A model generated the notes under the pieces. It made no database searches and was not told the origin of the DNA. It saw nothing but the letters and a program-made list of their open reading frames with translations. A stretch of DNA of 37,282 bases, taken from NCBI RefSeq assembly GCF_003946215.1, contig NZ_RHOW01000021.1, positions 1-37,282 of the forward strand, given 5' to 3'. How positions within the stretch are numbered: the first letter of the stretch is position 1; every line of letters begins with the position of its first letter. Shown piece by piece: positions 30,896 through 37,282 of the stretch. The position numbers were made by a program, and so were the translations under genes. The DNA comes from Lapidilactobacillus mulanensis (lineage in GTDB: Bacteria; Bacillota; Bacilli; Lactobacillales; Lactobacillaceae).

Positions 30896-31909
30896 ATGTT
30901 ATCCGTTGAAGAATTAAAAGCATTACCAAAAGTTGAGCTGCACTGCCATTTAGACGGTTCATTATCTTTGCAGGCAATCCGACAGCTAGCCAAAATGGCG
31001 TCGGTCGAATTGCCCGCAACCGATGCAGATCTGCGAAAATTAGTCAGTGTGCCCGACGATGTTGAAAATTTATTAGATTATTTGAAACGATTTGACGTGA
31101 TCTTACCACTTTTACAAACAGCGCCAGCCTTGGAACTCGCGGCTTATGATGTTATCCAGCAATGTGCTGCTGAAAATGTCCGTTACATTGAAGTTCGTTT
31201 CGCGCCAGATTTTTCTACCGAAAAGGAACTGAGTATTGAAGGCGCGATTGCCGCGGTGATCAAAGGATTGCACCGCGCTCGCGCGGATTTCGGGGTGGAA
31301 TCGGGCGTGTTGGTTTGTGCCATGCGCCAATATCCGAATGATCGTAGCGAGAACATGTTTCGCGCAGCGCGGCCATTTTTAGGCGACGGTTTAGTCGGTG
31401 GCGATTTCGCGGGTAACGAAGCAGACTTTCCGACAGAAGAAATTGAGCCTGCGATTAAAGTTGCGCAACAATTAAAGATTCCACTGACGTTGCATGCCGG
31501 TGAAAGTCATTGTGTTCATAATGTGATGGCTACACTGGCGCTGGGAATTCGGCGCTTTGGTCATGGCGTGGCGTTGGGTAGCCATCCGGATCTGCAACAG
31601 CAAGTCAGTCAAGCCGGTGGCGTTTTGGAAATGTGTTTGACGAGTAACTTGCAAACTAAGGCGGTTGTTAATATTCAAGATTATCCTGTTCAAGAATTAT
31701 TAGATAATCAGGTTAAAATCACCATCAATACAGACAATCGCACGGTTTCTAACACGAACTTGACTCATGAATATGCGCTCTGGCAAGAAAATTTCGGTAT
31801 TACTAAGGCACAGTTTCAGCAATTTAATTTAAATGCGATCAACGCCGCGTTTTGTTCTGAACTTGTGAGGCAACGAGTGGTAGCTGAACTCGAAACGGCG
31901 TATAATTAA
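30896..31909 (+). CDS. add: Adenosine deaminase
   Basis: 337 residues. It hydrolyses adenosine and deoxyadenosine to inosine and deoxyinosine plus ammonia. Zinc ligands are in KVELHCHLDGSL (His16 and His18); LTLHAGESH supplies the third His and the catalytic Glu; the final Asp lies in INTDNRTVSNTNL. AGGTGG precedes the ATG. The nearby divergent pdp gene makes this a nucleoside-salvage locus. The next gene, for a universal stress protein, starts 16 bases after its stop and is probably cotranscribed. Confidence 0.95.
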   Translation: MLSVEELKALPKVELHCHLDGSLSLQAIRQLAKMASVELPATDADLRKLVSVPDDVENLLDYLKRFDVILPLLQTAPALELAAYDVIQQCAAENVRYIEVRFAPDFSTEKELSIEGAIAAVIKGLHRARADFGVESGVLVCAMRQYPNDRSENMFRAARPFLGDGLVGGDFAGNEADFPTEEIEPAIKVAQQLKIPLTLHAGESHCVHNVMATLALGIRRFGHGVALGSHPDLQQQVSQAGGVLEMCLTSNLQTKAVVNIQDYPVQELLDNQVKITINTDNRTVSNTNLTHEYALWQENFGITKAQFQQFNLNAINAAFCSELVRQRVVAELETAYN

Positions 31910-31925
31910 GGCGAGGTGAGCAGTA

Positions 31926-32429
31926 ATGGAAGATTTAGCAGACTATCATGTTTCAACCATGCATTATTCACGTATTCTAATTGCGGTCGATGATGATGAT
32001 TTTATTTCTTCACGGCGCGCATTTGATTATGCTTGTACGGTAGCAAAAATATATAATATTCCGCTGGCAGTGACGATGATTTTGGAGACAGGGGATCTGA
32101 ATATTTTTCAATCCTTGTCACCAGACGTTTTAGCGAAACGGCGTGCTGAAATTGCTAGAGATTTAAATATTTATTGTGATAAGGCGCGGGAATTCGGCGT
32201 GATGGATGTGCAACCATTATTGGGTGAAGGCAATCCTAGTCACGAAATTGTTGAAGAGATCGTCCCGAGTTTCCGCCCAGATTTATTAGTGATCGGTTCG
32301 GAAACGAAACCTGGTCACCGGACGATCGGAACGCACGCGGCTTACATGGCTCGTTATGCCCCATGTTCGGTCATCATTGTGCGGTCTGATGCGCAAATTA
32401 GTCGGATGCTCAAGGATTTTGAAAAGTAA
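31926..32429 (+). CDS. Universal stress protein, UspA family
   Basis: 167 residues. It starts MEDLADYHVSTMHYSRILIA, then VDDDDFISSRRAFDYA, the first strand and helix of the UspA fold. The ATP-binding-type signature appears near the end: VIGSETKPGHRTIG then a hydrophobic helix and SVIIVR. Its GxxG-9x-GS/T pattern is incomplete, so ATP binding is uncertain. GCGAGGTG precedes the ATG. It follows add in the same direction and ends at a strong terminator. Confidence 0.87.
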   Translation: MEDLADYHVSTMHYSRILIAVDDDDFISSRRAFDYACTVAKIYNIPLAVTMILETGDLNIFQSLSPDVLAKRRAEIARDLNIYCDKAREFGVMDVQPLLGEGNPSHEIVEEIVPSFRPDLLVIGSETKPGHRTIGTHAAYMARYAPCSVIIVRSDAQISRMLKDFEK

Positions 32430-32460
32430 ATTAGTTTCTCAAAGCTAAATGAACAAAAAC

Positions 32461-32510
32461 AATAGGTCCCAAATCGGTCACATCTGACCGATTTGGGACC
32501 TATTGTTTTG
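32461..32510. terminator. Strong bidirectional terminator
   Basis: AATAGGTCCCAAATCGGTCA and TGACCGATTTGGGACCTATT form a perfect 20-bp stem around CATC, with GTTTTGTT on the right and AAAAAC on the left. It serves the usp gene (plus) and the CorA gene (minus). Confidence 0.9.
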
Positions 32511-32535
32511 TTGAGCAGTAAATAGTTTTAATAAA

Positions 32536-33444
32536 TTACATTTTGTGATGGACTTTCAGGGCGGTTAATAACCACGCGACGCCTAGTAGAGACAAGCCGA
32601 TCGCAACTAACCATGATGAATGTGAGCTTGCAAATGGTAAACGCACATTCATACCATAGAAGCCGGTGATAATGGTTGGCACCGCCATTGTCAGTGACCA
32701 AATCGTCAAAACTTTCATGGTGTCGTTTAAATTATTATTGACAATACTATCAAACGTATCCGCAATCCGATCAACGACTTGTGTCTCGATTTCGATCATA
32801 CGTTGAACCTGCTCGGCTTCGATGGTGGCATCTTCCAATAAGTCTTGCATTTTCTGATCCGCATCGGCCGTGAAATGATTTTTACTCAACCGCATTAACA
32901 CCGTGTGATTAGACTGAATGGCGCTGAGCAGAAAAGTTAGCGTCTGGCGCAGATAAGAGAGTTCTAGTAAGTCTTTATTTTTCGCATCTTTATTCAGCAG
33001 TTTATCGAGTTGATTCCGTTTCTTAGTGATCGCCTTGATGATGGGAATATAACTATCCATCAATTCAAATAGGGATCGCAAGATAAACGTTTCGGGTGAT
33101 TTAATTTCTAGATTCTGATTAGCCGAATCGAAAATCTGATTGACCCAAAGCAGGCTACTCTCGTTAAACGTAAACAGGGCGCCTTGATGGATCAAAAAGC
33201 TGACCGGTCGTGTTAAATAGCGGAAATGATCGGGATCGATCACGTAAGGCACGTGGACAATGACCAGTTCCTGATCTAAATCACCGTCGTAAACATAGTT
33301 CGGACTTTCATCCTGATCGGTAACATAGGTCAGCATTTCGTTAGTCAGCTTGAACTTATGTTGGAGCTTTTCTCGCTCTGCTGGGGTCATGGCATCCGTT
33401 TGAACCCATTGATAATGGTTTTTCGTACTGGTTGAATGAATCAT
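32536..33444 (-). CDS. CorA-family divalent cation transporter
   Basis: 302 residues starting at MIHSTSTKNHYQW; GAGGAAA precedes this ATG, and the TTG-led extension upstream contains that site and is rejected. A long cytoplasmic domain of ~235 residues is followed by two membrane helices with the GMN motif in FYGMNVRLPF. Mg2+ (also Co2+ or Ni2+) enters through the pentamer. Position beside the Nramp gene suggests a shared theme of metal supply. Confidence 0.9.
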   Translation of the reverse strand: MIHSTSTKNHYQWVQTDAMTPAEREKLQHKFKLTNEMLTYVTDQDESPNYVYDGDLDQELVIVHVPYVIDPDHFRYLTRPVSFLIHQGALFTFNESSLLWVNQIFDSANQNLEIKSPETFILRSLFELMDSYIPIIKAITKKRNQLDKLLNKDAKNKDLLELSYLRQTLTFLLSAIQSNHTVLMRLSKNHFTADADQKMQDLLEDATIEAEQVQRMIEIETQVVDRIADTFDSIVNNNLNDTMKVLTIWSLTMAVPTIITGFYGMNVRLPFASSHSSWLVAIGLSLLGVAWLLTALKVHHKM

Positions 33445-33538
33445 AATGATTTTCCTCAATCGATTTCATAATTGTGGGTCGAAATCAGTCTAAAAGTGCT
33501 AAATTCATTTTCAAATCAACGATCAGCACTTGTTTGGA

Positions 33539-34906
33539 CTAGAATAAGCCGACTGTTTGTAGGATCAGATAAACATTTAAGATAATTAGAATGACGGTGA
33601 TGATCCAGGCCGTGTACTTGACCCAGGCGCGATTTGCGAACTCTCCCATCAATTTTTTATCACTGGTGAAAATAACTAATGGGACAATGGCAAATGGTAA
33701 CGCGATACTTAAGAACACCTGAGAAAAGGTGAGTAACCCTTCGATCTTGGCTTCGTTACCGTGATAGTAGAAAGCAAATCCTAAAACGGGGAGAACAGAT
33801 GCCAGACGCGTGAGTAAACGCTGTGCCCATAGTGGCATTCTTAAGTGAATAAAACCTTCCATGATAATTTGACCGGCAAGTGTTCCAGTAATGGTTGAAC
33901 TCTGGCCTGAAGATAACAGCGCGACGGCAAATAACATACTGAGCACAGGACTGGCAATGGCGCCGACAATACGTGAATCACCGAGGGAGTTGAACAGGTC
34001 GACGAAACGGCCGACTGAACTGTTAGTCCCATAAAATAAAGACGCCCCTAAGATCAGCAAGAGACTGTTAACGACAAAGGCGATCGTCAATTGGATGTTA
34101 GAATCGATGGTGGTAAATTTCAAAGCTTTCGCAACTGCCTTACGATTTTTCCGATCGACTGCACGCGTTTGCGAGATAGATGAGCCTAAATAAAGATCAT
34201 GAGGCATAACGGTGGCGCCGACAATACCTAAGGCAAGATATAACATTGATTTGTTGGTGACGATGCTCGTCGAAGGAATATAGCCTTCAATGACGGCCTT
34301 CATATCCGGATTAGATAAAGCAACTTCGTATAGAAAGACGAGTAGGATAACGGCAACTAATGTCGCAACAATGGCTTCAATTTTTCGGAACCCTAATTTC
34401 ATGAGTAATAATAGCACTAAGACATCGGCGGTTGTGATCAAGATACCGACGATCAACGGAATTTTGAAAATTAATTCTAAGGCGATACCAGAACCGATGA
34501 TTTCGGCCACATCGGTCGCCATGATCGCGAGTTCAGTGATAATGAATAAAACGATCCCGGTCCGCTTCGAAGTGCGTTCACTTGTCAGCTGCGCCAAATC
34601 TTTACCCGTGACCACGCCTAATCGAGCAGCCATGGCTTGAAGGAGCATAGCAATCAAACTGGACATCAAAACGACAGTTAGCAGTGTGTATTTAAATTGC
34701 GCACCACCGGCGATCGACGTGATCCAATTACCAGGATCCATGTATCCAACTGCGATTAAAATCCCCGGACCAGTATAGGTGAGTAATGTTTTCCAGAACC
34801 CAGCGTTTTCTGGTACCTTGATACTACCGTTGATTTCGTCGAGGCTCTTGCCGCCCTCTTCCTCAACAAAAATTGGTGTCTTCTCTGTTTCCTTGTCAAC
34901 TTTCAT
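33539..34906 (-). CDS. Nramp-family Mn2+/Fe2+ transporter (MntH-like)
   Basis: 455 residues with about 11 membrane helices. The metal-binding motif DPGN is in [11 protein letters not shown] and the helix-6 motif in [11 protein letters not shown]; the TDVAEIIG stretch is also characteristic. It carries Mn2+ driven by protons, important for manganese-rich lactobacilli that use Mn for NrdF and oxidant defence. The ATG follows GAGGG. A strong promoter lies upstream, and a palindrome identical in design to one in front of the neighbouring tetR-type gene lies between promoter and ATG. A weak hairpin AGTGCT/AGCACT with TTTT (33491-33530) may terminate it. Confidence 0.92.
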   Translation of the reverse strand: MKVDKETEKTPIFVEEEGGKSLDEINGSIKVPENAGFWKTLLTYTGPGILIAVGYMDPGNWITSIAGGAQFKYTLLTVVLMSSLIAMLLQAMAARLGVVTGKDLAQLTSERTSKRTGIVLFIITELAIMATDVAEIIGSGIALELIFKIPLIVGILITTADVLVLLLLMKLGFRKIEAIVATLVAVILLVFLYEVALSNPDMKAVIEGYIPSTSIVTNKSMLYLALGIVGATVMPHDLYLGSSISQTRAVDRKNRKAVAKALKFTTIDSNIQLTIAFVVNSLLLILGASLFYGTNSSVGRFVDLFNSLGDSRIVGAIASPVLSMLFAVALLSSGQSSTITGTLAGQIIMEGFIHLRMPLWAQRLLTRLASVLPVLGFAFYYHGNEAKIEGLLTFSQVFLSIALPFAIVPLVIFTSDKKLMGEFANRAWVKYTAWIITVILIILNVYLILQTVGLF

Positions 34907-34952
34907 GCGAAAGCCCTCTTTTCTATTGGTTTAGAAATTCAGGTTGAATATA

Positions 34953-34968
34953 TTGAGTGTATACTCAA
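34953..34968. promoter_or_regulatory. Operator in front of the Nramp gene
   Basis: TTGAGTGTATACTCAA is a palindrome lying at about +10 to +26 of the predicted Nramp transcript. It shares TTGAGTG-NN-(C/T)ACTCAA with the site at 35128-35143. Confidence 0.75.
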
Positions 34969-34984
34969 TCGGTCTCCGAAAAGT

Positions 34985-35012
34985 ATTATACACCCGCACG
35001 AATTGGAGTCAA
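34985..35012 (-). promoter_or_regulatory. Promoter of the Nramp gene
   Basis: -35 TTGACT (35007-35012), 16-base spacer, -10 TATAAT (34985-34990) on the minus strand. Confidence 0.78.
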
Positions 35013-35091
35013 GGAATTATGAATCGTAAATGCCCATGAGAAGGCTTTCTTGCAAACTTTTAATCAAAACAAGGCTTGTTCATGTGATTCC

Positions 35092-35119
35092 TTGACAAAA
35101 ATAAAAGGGTTTGTATAAT
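35092..35119 (+). promoter_or_regulatory. Promoter of the TetR-type regulator
   Basis: -35 TTGACA (35092-35097), 16-base spacer, -10 TATAAT (35114-35119): consensus hexamers, so regulation by a repressor is expected. Confidence 0.82.
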
Positions 35120-35127
35120 GAATTATA

Positions 35128-35143
35128 TTGAGTGCTCACTCAA
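35128..35143. promoter_or_regulatory. Operator in front of the TetR-type gene
   Basis: TTGAGTGCTCACTCAA: 7-bp perfect arms around CT, just after the predicted transcript start. It should allow autorepression by the TetR protein. Confidence 0.78.
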
Positions 35144-35190
35144 ACAAATGATTCTTTTATAACTAGTGGTCAACCATGGGAGGTTTATTT

Positions 35191-35829
35191 TTGGCACAGG
35201 CAAGTGATTTGAAACTATTTCAAGATGCCCAAGCTTTGGAAAATTTCACCGACAAACAAATCCGGATTCTCATTGCGGCAATCGATATTTTTTCTGAAAA
35301 AGGTTACGCTAATGCCAGCACTAAAGAAATCGCCGACCAAGCTGGTGTCTCTGAAGGAAATATATTCAGCAAATTTGGTAACAAGCAGGGATTGCTTGAT
35401 GCCATCATCGAGCCTGTTGTCTCCATGGTGTTTCCGCAAACGATCGCGAGTTTATTGGATGTTGAGACCAACCGAACCCCGGTTTCTTTGCATGCTTTTA
35501 TCAGCGACTTTATGATCAACCGGATGAGGTTTCTGGTCGAGAATAAAAAAGTACTTAAAATTTTTATTGCCGAGCTGGCCTACAATCAAGAAACGCGCAC
35601 GCATTATATGCAAAGCCTACCCACGAGTTTCTTGAAAGATCTTAAGTCGCAGTTAAATACCATGAAGCGAAATCATATGATCGTCAATTGGAACAACGAC
35701 GAAATCATGCGACTGATCTGGTCGGTAATCGGTGGTGCCGTGATCGATTATTTATTTTTTGATCGCCCGATTGCAAAAATCGAAGTGACTCATATGATCG
35801 ACGCATTAGTGCGGGCATTGTCGCGCTAA
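35191..35829 (+). CDS. TetR/AcrR-family repressor, probable regulator of the Nramp gene
   Basis: About 212 residues. The DNA-binding part is classic TetR: IRILIAAIDIFSEKGYANAS, then TKEIADQAGVSEGNIFSKFGNKQGLL. The C-terminal half is a helical ligand domain with a hydrophobic end. I prefer the TTG at 35191 because GGGAGG lies seven bases upstream of it; an ATG at 35176 in the same frame would contain that site within its coding sequence. Paired palindromes in its own and the Nramp promoter point to joint repression. The effector is unknown; a metal sensor role would be unusual for TetR. Confidence 0.85.
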   Translation: MAQASDLKLFQDAQALENFTDKQIRILIAAIDIFSEKGYANASTKEIADQAGVSEGNIFSKFGNKQGLLDAIIEPVVSMVFPQTIASLLDVETNRTPVSLHAFISDFMINRMRFLVENKKVLKIFIAELAYNQETRTHYMQSLPTSFLKDLKSQLNTMKRNHMIVNWNNDEIMRLIWSVIGGAVIDYLFFDRPIAKIEVTHMIDALVRALSR

Positions 35830-35868
35830 GTGAAGCACCGCTATAACGCCATGCTAAAAATATTTGAG

Positions 35869-35896
35869 AAAAGTTCGCAGGTGCGAACTTTTTTGT
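35869..35896 (+). terminator. Terminator of the TetR-type gene
   Basis: AAAAGTTCGC and GCGAACTTTT form a 10-bp stem around AGGT, continuing into TTTTTT. Confidence 0.85.
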
Positions 35897-35904
35897 TGGT
35901 CAAT

Positions 35905-35933
35905 TTGATTATGATTTGACCTTCCCTTATAAT
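35905..35933 (+). promoter_or_regulatory. Promoter of the ATP-grasp ligase gene
   Basis: -35 TTGATT (35905-35910), 17-base spacer, -10 TATAAT (35928-35933), about 36 bases before the ATG. Confidence 0.75.
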
Positions 35934-35968
35934 CATGAGTGTTTATTGATTTTTTCTTGGAGGCACTT

Positions 35969-37189
35969 ATGCAAAAGCTTAATTTTATACCGATCATTGT
36001 CGGCACGGACATCAATACCTATAACGTGGCGATCTCGTTTCATGAACAATATGGGATCCACCCGATCCTAGTTGGTTCAGCACCACTTTCGTTCACAGAA
36101 TACAGCACGATTCCTGGAACCATCGAATATTACCCTAAATTACACGAACCGACTGAATTTCCTAAAATTCTAGCGGAAGTTGCCCAGAAGTATCAGCAAC
36201 CTGGTAAGAAGTTGTTGCTGATCGGTACTAGTGATATGTACGTGCGCTATATTGTGGAGAACGCCGATTTTTTGCGGCAATATTATGTTTTCAATTATCC
36301 GACGCTCGAAATCATGAATCAGCTGCAATATAAGAAAAATTTCTATCAACTGTGCGAAGAGCTTGGTGTTGATTATCCGCGAACGTCTTATTTCGATTGT
36401 CGAGAAATAACGGCGCCTTATCATGACGATCAGGTAAAGTATCCACTGATCATCAAGCCTAGCAATGTCGTGAAATACTATGATCTTCATTTCGAAGGCA
36501 AGAAGAAAATTTACCGAGTTCATTCCGAAGAAGAAGTTAATCGAGTTCTGAATTTATTACACGAGGCCAAGTATGATGATGAAGTGATCATCCAAGAATA
36601 TATTCCTGGTGAAGACACGGACATGTGGGATGGCGTCTTGTATGCGAACCAAGCGGGTAAAGTTAAATTGGTTGCCTTGGGCCAGGTTGTGTTGCAAGAA
36701 CACACACCGACCGCAATTGGCAACTATACGGGAATCATCAGTCGTTATAATTTACCCTTAATGCAAAAAATGCAGGCATTATTGGAGAAAATCGGTTATA
36801 CCGGTTTTGCCAACTTCGATCTTAAATATGATAAGCGCGATCAGAAATATAAACTATTTGAAATCAATATTCGCCAAGGTCGCTCCAGTTATTATATTAC
36901 TCAAACCGGGCACAACATGGCCGCTTTATTAGTGGATGATTGCGTGGATCAATTGGACCAACCGATCGAATACAATGACAAGACCTTTCTATTCACGATC
37001 GTTCCTAAGAAAGTCTTACGTGATTTCGTGCCTGATCCGCAAATCAATCAAGAATGTCGCCAGCTGATCAAAAAGAAACAGTGGGGGAACCCCCTGTTCT
37101 ATCGTGGAGATAAGAGCAGTAAACGTAAATTATTCTTAGCCGCACGTCAATTAAATTACGTGCGCAAATATCGAAATAATAAGTGGTAA
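35969..37189 (+). CDS. ATP-grasp ligase, D-aspartate ligase-like
   Basis: 406 residues beginning MQKLNFIPIIVGTDINTYNV, with GGAGG five bases before the ATG; a longer frame upstream overlaps the promoter and is rejected. The N-terminal domain resembles that of the D-aspartate ligases that add D-Asp to the lysine of UDP-MurNAc-pentapeptide, giving the D-Asp/D-Asn cross-bridge of many lactobacilli and enterococci. ATP-grasp landmarks are YPLIIKPSNVV, EVIIQEYIPGEDTDMWDG and the metal-binding KLFEINIRQGRSSYYI. An aspartate racemase gene is not in the window. Other carboxylate-amine ligases of this fold are possible alternatives. Confidence 0.65.
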   Translation: MQKLNFIPIIVGTDINTYNVAISFHEQYGIHPILVGSAPLSFTEYSTIPGTIEYYPKLHEPTEFPKILAEVAQKYQQPGKKLLLIGTSDMYVRYIVENADFLRQYYVFNYPTLEIMNQLQYKKNFYQLCEELGVDYPRTSYFDCREITAPYHDDQVKYPLIIKPSNVVKYYDLHFEGKKKIYRVHSEEEVNRVLNLLHEAKYDDEVIIQEYIPGEDTDMWDGVLYANQAGKVKLVALGQVVLQEHTPTAIGNYTGIISRYNLPLMQKMQALLEKIGYTGFANFDLKYDKRDQKYKLFEINIRQGRSSYYITQTGHNMAALLVDDCVDQLDQPIEYNDKTFLFTIVPKKVLRDFVPDPQINQECRQLIKKKQWGNPLFYRGDKSSKRKLFLAARQLNYVRKYRNNKW

Positions 37190-37213
37190 TTAAAAAGCGC
37201 CCGGGTCAGAAGA

Positions 37214-37282
37214 AATTCGGCTATACTCCTACTTAAGTAGACAAGCAAATAATCAAAGCTTGTACACTTAGGAAGGAGTTTT
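37214..37282 (+). promoter_or_regulatory. Leader region of a gene beyond the window
   Basis: The window stops just after GGAAGGAGTTTT, an excellent ribosome binding site, so a start codon should follow within a few bases. The 45 bases before it contain an imperfect inverted repeat, CTACTTAAGTAGACAAGC against GCTTGTACACTTAGG. The arrangement recalls the left end and leader of some lactobacillar IS3-type elements, but nothing coding is visible to confirm it. Confidence 0.35.

Overview
The window looks like a chromosomal segment of a low-to-mid GC Gram-positive bacterium, most likely a member of the Lactobacillaceae. The evidence is the gene content: class Ib ribonucleotide reductase nrdHIEF, an Lsa-type ABC-F protein, an LVIS_2131-type membrane protein, an Nramp Mn/Fe transporter, pyrimidine-nucleoside phosphorylase, adenosine deaminase and a D-aspartate-ligase-like ATP-grasp enzyme. 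AGGAGG-type ribosome binding sites and frequent TTG starts fit. Genus and species cannot be fixed by eye.

Layout. 0-7 kb: acetaldehyde dehydrogenase; an ABC-F ribosome-protection protein behind a long leader with an upstream ORF; a frameshifted old-yellow-enzyme gene; an SDR-type oxidoreductase. 7-12 kb: a PD-(D/E)XK nuclease-DinG helicase fusion, then a lysine-rich-tailed protein coupled to a CmpB-type membrane protein. 12.1-14.2 kb: an AT-rich island of mobile-element debris (IS256-type transposase start, a PH-like gene, a 44-residue membrane peptide, a wrecked S24-type phage repressor). 14.2-21.2 kb: a DHFR/RibD-fold reductase, a membrane protein coupled to an Ntn-type asparaginase, and nrdH-nrdI-nrdE...nrdF behind a promoter with two candidate NrdR boxes. 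22-26 kb: aminotransferase divergent from a LysR regulator, LVIS_2131 protein, a small DUF2187-like protein and a guanylate-kinase-like protein. 27-32.5 kb: metallophosphoesterase and pdp, facing away from add and a universal stress protein. 32.5-37.3 kb: CorA, Nramp transporter, its probable TetR regulator and the D-aspartate-ligase-like gene.

The most striking feature is not a gene. Almost every long intergenic gap holds one or more copies of a ~170-340 bp element. I count 16 copies, including one truncated and one carrying an insertion. Each has 24-35 bp terminal inverted arms enclosing a core that starts near TGTGGGGACG and usually contains three hairpins, so the predicted fold is a long stem closing a three-hairpin junction. 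Arm sequences differ strongly between copies yet pair within each copy. Many copies keep the same 4x4 internal mismatch (TCCA opposite TTCC) and end in CTACCTTCGG / CCTAAA. Two copies lie between nrdE and nrdF. Two adjacent-element composites occur as large inverted repeats: one flanks ~22-26 kb, the other flanks ~2.4-29.8 kb. I do not recognise this family from memory.

Functional themes are dNTP synthesis (nrd), nucleoside salvage (pdp/add), divalent metal transport with local TetR control, cell wall cross-bridge synthesis and antibiotic tolerance (ABC-F). No rRNA, tRNA or CRISPR array was seen.
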